Translations under genes and position numbers: made by a program
Notes under the pieces: generated by a model
What the model was told of the DNA's origin: nothing
The model's input: only the letters and a program-made list of their open reading frames with translations
The model's database searches: none
Part shown: positions 21,199 to 26,948 of the stretch, one piece after another
Layout: each line of letters opens with the position of its first letter
How positions within the stretch are numbered: the first letter of the stretch is position 1
Assembly (NCBI RefSeq): GCF_000003605.2
Contig: NW_003134344.1
Span: 292,274-319,221 of the forward strand
Direction of reading: 5' to 3'
Origin: Saccoglossus kowalevskii
Lineage: Eukaryota; Hemichordata; Enteropneusta; Harrimaniidae
DNA length: 26,948 nucleotides

Positions 21199-21340
21199 TT
21201 CTGGTGCACAAGGAGAAATTGGTCCAATTATCATTACAAATGGGAATGTCCATATCAAGCACTTTTCTAAAAACGTTATTTGATTGATTACTAATAGGTA
21301 AAACGTTTTAGTAGGTCAAGAAAACGTACATACAGAACAG

Positions 21341-21341
<1 letters not shown>

Positions 21342-21416
<75 letters not shown>
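21342..21416. repeat. (TA)n microsatellite, second array
   Basis: Seventy-five bases of uninterrupted TA dinucleotide. CAGAAC at 21333-21338 on the left and GTTCTG at 21419-21424 on the right are inverted copies of each other, so array plus flanks can fold as one hairpin. The right flank 21417-21438 repeats 21196-21217 exactly over 22 bp. Confidence 0.98.
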
Positions 21417-21419
<3 letters not shown>

Positions 21420-21889
21420 TTCTGGTGCACAAGGAGAATACTGTTCAGTGCAGTCAACAATGTGTATTGCAAAATGCCTATCAAATTTCAAATCATTCTT
21501 TCCATTGAGACTGAAATCCCGGTCATTCAATTAACCCTCGGTCAGTATGGTATACAGACAATTCAACAATTCAACAATTATTTAATAAACTAAGAGTTCA
21601 TTAATAAAGTCTAACAACTTTTACCGAAATGTACGTCAAACCATTTCGTTCATACAGCAGAGAAGAGTGATGCGATATCAATTCGCATATTCATGCCAGG
21701 AACAATAAAATCACATTTGTTTGCACACAATGGGAGATTTCAGTACCTAAAACCACATCGTGGGTGAACCGCCAAAAATATAAATAAGTGTGAACTCCAC
21801 AGTAAGTGTTTTTAACAAACAAGACACAGGACTATTGTTATGCTGCATAATACATCAGACAGCTATCAATAGACTTCATTTGATTGCAG

Positions 21890-22095
21890 GCCAACCAGTA
21901 ACCATGGCTCTCTTAATAGCGTCCTCGGCGTCAAGAAATAAAGGAGAAATAAAGAAGCAAACCTCAACTATAGAGGGCCTCAATTACAATACAAGACAAT
22001 ATTTATATGAAAAAGATTTGAATTACATATCCCTTAATTATGAAGATGATGATATGCAAGGGACTACTGTACACGGTGACCACAAACTGACATAG
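21890..22095 (+). CDS. Candidate terminal exon, cytoplasmic-tail-like sequence
   Basis: A fair acceptor (ctatcaatagacttcatttgattgcag region) ends at 21889. The exon would start in phase 1 and stay open 68 codons to a TAG at 22093-22095. The frame reads GQPVTMALLIASSASRNKG, then a polar, Tyr- and Asp-rich stretch with TRQYLYEKDLNYISLNYEDDD. LNYISL (22018-22035) fits the ITIM pattern (I/V/L/S)-x-Y-x-x-(I/V/L). Overall it resembles the end of a receptor cytoplasmic tail. If translation began inside the exon, the ATG at 21904 would give 63 residues. No homologue is recognised and no upstream transmembrane exon was found, so this is a candidate only. Confidence 0.35.
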
Positions 22096-22099
22096 AAAC

Positions 22100-22670
22100 T
22101 AAAGTAATCAACATCAATTACCAGTTTATGTTTATAAACAAGAAACCTTCCACACTATTCTTAAACACTAGTTGATATCTTTCTTGGCAAAGTAGTCATT
22201 GTTATAATAATGTTATAATATCTAAGTGAATGACCAATCAGGAAATAGTGTATTATTATAATCTGCCTAAGAACACACTTCTCCACCGCATATATCTCAT
22301 TCAACCTTGTACTTGAGCCGATTACAATATTTCAACATTCATGACAACTCTCCTTACAAATTCAAATTTCTCATTAATTAATAAAATATATTATTAAACT
22401 GAGTCAAAATTTGTACCAGAACAGACATACACACAATAAACGATTTCAAACGAAATTTACACCAACTTGGAATTCTCAGCCAGTGCCACCGTTTCTTATA
22501 TTTACGTATTTAACTATTTAACATACGTGATTCTGTTGTATTGTATGCTATTCTATTGTACAAGAAAAATACGTAATAAACGTTTAACAATTTATATATA
22601 ACGGTTTATATATAATTGTACGAATATAAGTTAAACATTATACGTACACAGAACAAATGCCCTCATATAT
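22100..22670. other. AT-rich stretch, no gene seen
   Basis: Only short frames and a small direct repeat of TTTATATATA (22591 and 22605) were noted. If the forkhead fragment at 22676-22762 were a live exon, its downstream exons would lie in or beyond this stretch on the minus strand. I found no wing-region sequence such as a GKGxxW motif here. Confidence 0.4.
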
Positions 22671-22675
22671 ATCCG

Positions 22676-22867
22676 TCAGTCAGGTAGACTACGGCGACTC
22701 TTGGTGAAGAAATTACTCAACGAGAGATTGTGACGGATTGAATTCTTCCAGCCAGGCTCTTCACATATTTTTAGAATACGTTGCAATATATGCGGCATCA
22801 CATTGCTCTTTGTAAATGTACACGTACACGTATGACGAGAGATCATTCTTGTTGGAAATGTGTATTA
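22676..22867 (-). pseudogene. Forkhead (FOX) domain fragment containing the helix-3 signature
   Basis: On the minus strand, 22756-22706 reads PGWKNSIRHNLSLSNFF. WKNSIRHNL fits the forkhead signature W-[QKR]-[NS]-[ST]-[IV]-R-H-N-L exactly. GWKNSIRHNLSL as a block is found in FOXM- and FOXO-type domains, and helix 3 is the DNA-recognition helix. A stop follows at 22678-22676, eleven codons after the FF. The wing region (usually GKGxxW) is absent, and the upstream 35 codons in this frame do not resemble helices 1-2. A neighbouring frame upstream reads IYKEQ and TYSKN, which may be a frameshifted remnant of the IYxxI/FPYY region. The frame is open from 22864. Either this is a decayed copy or a small exon of a live gene; I favour a decayed fragment because no clean donor follows. 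Confidence 0.75.
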
Positions 22868-22869
22868 TA

Positions 22870-25380
22870 TAGCGTGTTAAATTTTATTATCAATATCAAA
22901 TATGGTGAATATTTCATACTTTCGTTTCATTTCTGTCGTGCATGGTGGCGCTAATCTTTCCACGAAATGATCACTTGTTGGCATGCTGATAACGCCGCCT
23001 AGCGACACAAATTATGTTCGGTAAAATTGCAAAAAAAAATGTTTGTATTTTTCTCCTAACGCAAGCACACGATATATTACTCAGCATTGACAAAACCCGT
23101 TTGTGTATGTATTACATAATTCTCATTCTGTGTCGATGATTTACACCATTCTGTAATCAAATACACAGTAGAGCAATCTGATTAAAATTCTATATAAGCT
23201 GAGGCTTTTTAATCTCCGGTTCATAATTCATTTTGTCGGCTTTAGTGAGTAATACTACAGTAGTGTATCTACGGGCAACATATTTTTCGAACTAATGACA
23301 TGTTCTATATTTGTATCATATTTTAAATCGATTACTTTGAAATAATATATGCATGTTGATGATACAGTCTAATCGGAAATGAAACGTCCCAGTGTAACTA
23401 ATAACATCCGAAGCCCATCATGGGCTTTCAAGTATCAATTCACAGTGACTCAAATGCACCATAAACATGGTAATTGCTAAATATATCAATATTTAAAGTT
23501 AATCATGTGTACAATGATTTATAGAAGACGTTTGCTCCTATGAACCACAAAGACTTGTCATTTAAAAACTTATAGATTCATTATGGATGATTGGTTCTCT
23601 GACTTTATTATTGAATTATCATTTATTGCCTACGTAATTATACTATATAGTGTATGTAGTCATTTGTCATATCTGCTTTAAGTCGATGGTAAATCAATTA
23701 GCTACAGATGAATTTTACTTGTGTGTTTTGTAGTGGTATGCCAATTTTTGCTATGTTCCCTATTGGCCTGGTAATATATTCATTACTTGTAAGGACACTT
23801 GTTTATTTGTCGTTATGTAGATTAGTAATCGCCACAGTTGCTTTCAAATGCTAGTCAGTAACACCGTAAGTTTTTTTTTTCCTTTCTTTTTTTGCTCGCA
23901 TGTATCTGTAGATAACATCATAATAAACTTTGTTCATATGTATATTCCTTGAGCATTTCAAAATATTCTGGGTGTGACATTTGAAGATCCAGTTTATTTG
24001 CCCCGGGCAAGTGTTTATTGGAGGCATGGTTATGCTAATCAGTGTTCTTAATTACTTTATAGCCTATATTTTTTGACGTTTATCCACCAAAATCTCATTT
24101 CGTGACTATTTATTACCATAATACTACATATAATTATTATTTTGACATGCATAGTCACATACTTTGACACGACATATACGACCTCTAAGTTCAAAAAATA
24201 CGACTTTACCGACTTGGCTGGCACTGTTTACTGTTCACTGTTTAAGAGACGTATTTATAGTATACCTGGGCCTTTAAAAAGCAGTTCTAATACTGAAACA
24301 CCACTGCAGCATTTTCATCTAATTATATCATTATTTCTGATGCGCATTGCATGTATTATCAAATTACCATTAATTTCATTACTGCGTCAAATGTTTTGGA
24401 ACGCAACGTGGAAACCTTAACTTTCTCAAATCTTCTCAATAATATGCTATTATATATATACATATAAATACCTGTTATACAATCATGTGTAATCACATAG
24501 GGTTAGTTTATTTTACTCGTACGTGTATTACTATTTTAAAATTAAGTTGCAAGATTATTTTTTTTTAATTTAATATTGAAATTATGTTCGTAACATTTAT
24601 TATAAGGCGATATCTGTGTGTTAGTAGTGGTGTCATTGGTAAGGTGTTCAGTGGTACGCAACTAGAATGTCTTCTCAATTAGGAGTTGCGGAACAGGAAA
24701 ATGCTTCAACGTTTACTTGAAACACCTGTGCATCTATTTTGGGTTTTGTGCATTTTTCTATTTTCTTAATTCTCGTGACATATTCTTACAGTTGTCCACT
24801 TTTTTAAGCGAAATATACATATTGTTCTATAATGATTTTGCTACTAGTATGGATATGTAAAGAAATAGAAAACACTGATTGATATTAATAGAATTGTCAG
24901 AAAGAAAGTTTAGGTTTATTGTGTTTTTTTTTCTGTAATAATACACGTTTGCCCATTATACTGTGTTTTCGCCATATTATTCTTATTGTGCTCTACCACA
25001 CTATGAAATCAAAATTTGGTGATCCACAATTTAAAAGTGAAAATATGAATTGAAATATACAATCTAGTACTATACATTAAACACAGGTTTTAGAAACCAT
25101 TCAATTTTCTTGATTTCTTCATGAGCACAAAACATTCTTAAAAATAGGCGGCTTTTTATCAGTCTTTGCCAAATTCCATTGAGAGCATACTTATAATGTG
25201 AAAATATAACCTAACTATTATTAATCGACAAAGGATTATATTAATTAGACTGCCAGTACTAAAAAATATTGACCCTAAATTTGAGATTACAATGCACCCA
25301 GCATATTTTGAAATTATCTCTTGCTCATGTTTTATATACATTCATTTTTACTTATACATGTCTAGTCAGAGTTATAGCTA
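22870..25380. other. AT-rich stretch, no gene called
   Basis: A perfect 17-bp palindrome, AAGCCCATCATGGGCTT, lies at 23411-23427. A pyrimidine tract with runs of T sits at 23870-23894. The 92-codon plus-strand frame at 24142-24420 and the 60-codon minus-strand frame at 25159-25341 are not recognisable. A minus-strand frame of about 43 codons (about 23009-22878, including MPTSDHFVERLAPPC) lies just upstream of the forkhead fragment but has no forkhead-like sequence. Confidence 0.4.
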
Positions 25381-25383
25381 GAC

Positions 25384-26690
25384 AGAAAAACCTCTGTGTA
25401 GAGAAAGAAATGGTTTTCGATCTATAGGGCCAGTAGAGAATGAAATGTTTTCGACCGAAAACCCTCTGCTATAGGGCCATTAGAGAATGAAATTTTTTTC
25501 GACCAAAAACCCTCTGCTATAGGGCCAGTAGAGAATGAAATGTTTTTCGATCGAAAACCCTCTGCTATATATAGGGCCATGAGAGAATGAAATTTGTTTC
25601 GATCGAAAACCCTCTGCTATAGGGCCAGTAGAGAATGAAATGTTTTTCGATCGAAAACCCTCTGCTACAGGGCCAGTAGAAAATGAAATGTTTTTCGCTC
25701 GAAAACCCTCTGCTATAGGGCCAGTAGAGAATGAAATGTTTTTCGATCGAAAACCCTCTGCTATAGAGCCAGTAGAATATGAAATGTTTTTCGATCGAAA
25801 ACCCTGTGCTATAGGGCCAATAGAAAAAAAAATGGTTTTCGATCAAAACCCCTCTGCTATAGGGCCAGTAGAGAATGAAATGTTTTTCGACCGAAAACCC
25901 TCTGCTATAGGGCCAGTAGAGAATGAAATGTTTTTCGGTCGAAAATCCTCTGCTATAGGGCCATGAGAACATGAAATGGTTTTCGAGCGAAACCCCTCTG
26001 CTATAGGGCCAGTAGAGAATGAAATGTTTTTCGACCAAAAATCCTCTGCTATAGGGCCATTAGAGAATGAAATGTTTTTCGATCGAAAACCCTCTGCTAT
26101 AGAGCCATGAGAGAATGAAATTTGTTTCGATCGAAAACCCTCTGCTTCAGGGCCAGTAGAAAATGAAATGTTTTTCGATCGAAAACCCTGTGCTATAGGG
26201 CCAATAGAAAAACAAAATGGTTTTCGATCAAAACCCCTCTGCTATAGGGCCAGTAGAGAATGAAATGTTTTTCGACCGAAAACCCTCTGCTATAGAGCCA
26301 GTAGAGAATGAAATGTTTTTCGATCGAAAACCCTCTGCTATAGAGCCATGAGAGAATGAAATTTGTTTCTATCGAAAACCCTCTGCTTCAGGGCCAGTAG
26401 AAAATTAAATGTTTTTCGCTCGAAAACCCTTTGCTATAGGGCCAGTAGAAAATGAAATGTTTTTCGATCGAAAACCCTGTGCTATAGGGCCAATAGAAAA
26501 ACAAAATGGTTTTCGATCGAAACCCCTCTGCTATAGGGCCAGTAGAGAATGAAATGTTTTTCGACCAAAAACCCTCTGCTATATGGCCAGTAGAGAATGA
26601 AATGTTTTTCGCTCGAAAACTCTCTGCTATAGAGCCATTGAAGAATGAAAAGTTTTTGGTCAAAAACCCACTGGCATTAAACATGGTTTT
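25384..26690. repeat. 48-bp minisatellite, about 26 units
   Basis: Units of 48 bp repeat head to tail. Each contains TTTTTCGATCGAAAA (a 14-bp perfect palindrome plus one T), then CCCTCTGCTATAGGG, then CCAGTAGAGAATGAAATG. Edge units are degenerate, as in most minisatellites. Recurring variants include CCATGAGAG (25577, 26105, 26346) and CCAATAGAAAAA (25817, 26201, 26490). Because 48 is 16 codons, a 16-residue peptide repeats on each strand: FFDRKPSAIGPVENE on the plus strand and FSIEKHFILYWPYSRG on the minus. The plus frame is closed by TGA in the CCATGAGAG units and shifted by a 1-bp insertion in two CCAATAG units; the minus frame runs 157 codons. Translation is not supported by anything else. 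Confidence 0.98.
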
Positions 26691-26838
26691 TAACAAAACA
26701 CTCCAGGTATGGGGGCGTGAGACTATTATCATTCTTTATGGACTGGATGCAGTATTTGTGGCCCATGGTTGTGTGGCAGAAGCGCCCAAGCTTGCGAGGG
26801 CACGTAACAGAGCAGCAAAAGCTGTATCTAGTCTATAA
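26690..26838 (+). other. GC-richer unique segment adjoining the minisatellite, open frame to TAA
   Basis: The plus-strand frame that crosses the last array units continues into non-repeat sequence and stops at 26836-26838. It includes LYGLDAVFVAHGCVAEAP and then an Ala/Arg-rich end, ARNRAAKAVSSL. Base composition over about 26755-26825 is much richer in G and C than the surroundings. No family is recognised. It could be the 3' end of a coding sequence into which the array expanded, part of a mobile element, or a chance frame. A second frame here (from 26717) is also open for 64 codons, so coding is not established. Confidence 0.25.
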
Positions 26839-26948
26839 AGGTTTTACACTATATAACTTTTATGTGCATTTACAATTTTACCACGACATGACCTTCAAAC
26901 ACACAACGTAATTTAGAATGACAAGTTTTGTTTTGAATGATGAAAGCT

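Noticed and set aside
20946-21530. ORFs of 60-113 codons with Tyr-Ile repeats
   Set aside because: They are read-through of the two (TA)n microsatellites on both strands.
24620-24730. Segment with a weak A-box-like GTGTCATTGGTAAGG and a GTTGCGGAAC string
   Set aside because: The spacing is roughly tRNA-like, but the putative B box fails the consensus and no acceptor stem pairs.
25565-26038. 157-codon minus-strand ORF with a 16-residue repeat
   Set aside because: It exists because the 48-bp unit is a multiple of three and lacks stops in that frame. The opposite strand is open for the same reason, and there is no start context, signal or conserved non-repeat part on the minus strand.
1-26948. 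CRISPR array, operon, prophage or plasmid backbone
   Set aside because: No direct repeats with unique spacers, no ribosome-binding-site-spaced gene runs and no prokaryotic gene families. The only long regular array (25384-26690) has no spacers.

Overview
The window looks like AT-rich metazoan nuclear DNA that is mostly intronic or intergenic. There are no dense operons, no long intact ORFs and no CRISPR, rRNA or convincing tRNA genes. Several classes of tandem repeat and decayed mobile-element coding sequence are visible. The animal assignment rests on three minus-strand or plus-strand homologies read by hand: a forkhead (FOX) helix-3 signature, a rhodopsin-class GPCR TM7/helix-8 segment, and the C-terminal end of a non-LTR reverse transcriptase ORF. 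A marine invertebrate, perhaps a mollusc, is a guess from repeat style only. At this composition stop codons are expected about every 14-15 codons, so a few stop-free frames near 100 codons are expected by chance in 27 kb. For that reason frame length alone is never used here as evidence of coding.

Layout: 1-2,200 is AT-rich and holds the first copy (about 1655-2030) of a diverged repeat. 2225-2700 is a CpG-enriched block. About 4030-4412 is a dead LINE 3' end. About 4640-5270 (minus strand) is a fossil of a transposon-type protein with a D-x-D-I-L motif, whose 3' half is the second copy of the 1655-2030 repeat. 5467-5517 is a short, well-spliced candidate exon. 7023-7064 is a near-perfect palindrome. 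9680-10010 and 11755-12050 are degenerate tandem repeats, and 12819-12988 is an 85-bp tandem duplication. 18347-18586 (minus) is the GPCR fragment, followed by a 390-bp tandem duplication at 18841-19608. 21136-21438 holds two long (TA)n arrays sharing the same 22-bp flank. 21890-22095 is a candidate terminal exon. 22676-22762 (minus) is the forkhead fragment. 25384-26690 is a 48-bp minisatellite of about 26 units that is open on both strands and ends in a short GC-richer unique segment.

No genes can be shown to work together here. The recognisable coding pieces are isolated, broken or single-exon fragments. Nothing supports a new multi-gene system. The parts most worth following up are the hidden forkhead and GPCR fragments, the paired transposon fossils, and the 48-bp array with its recurring unit variants.
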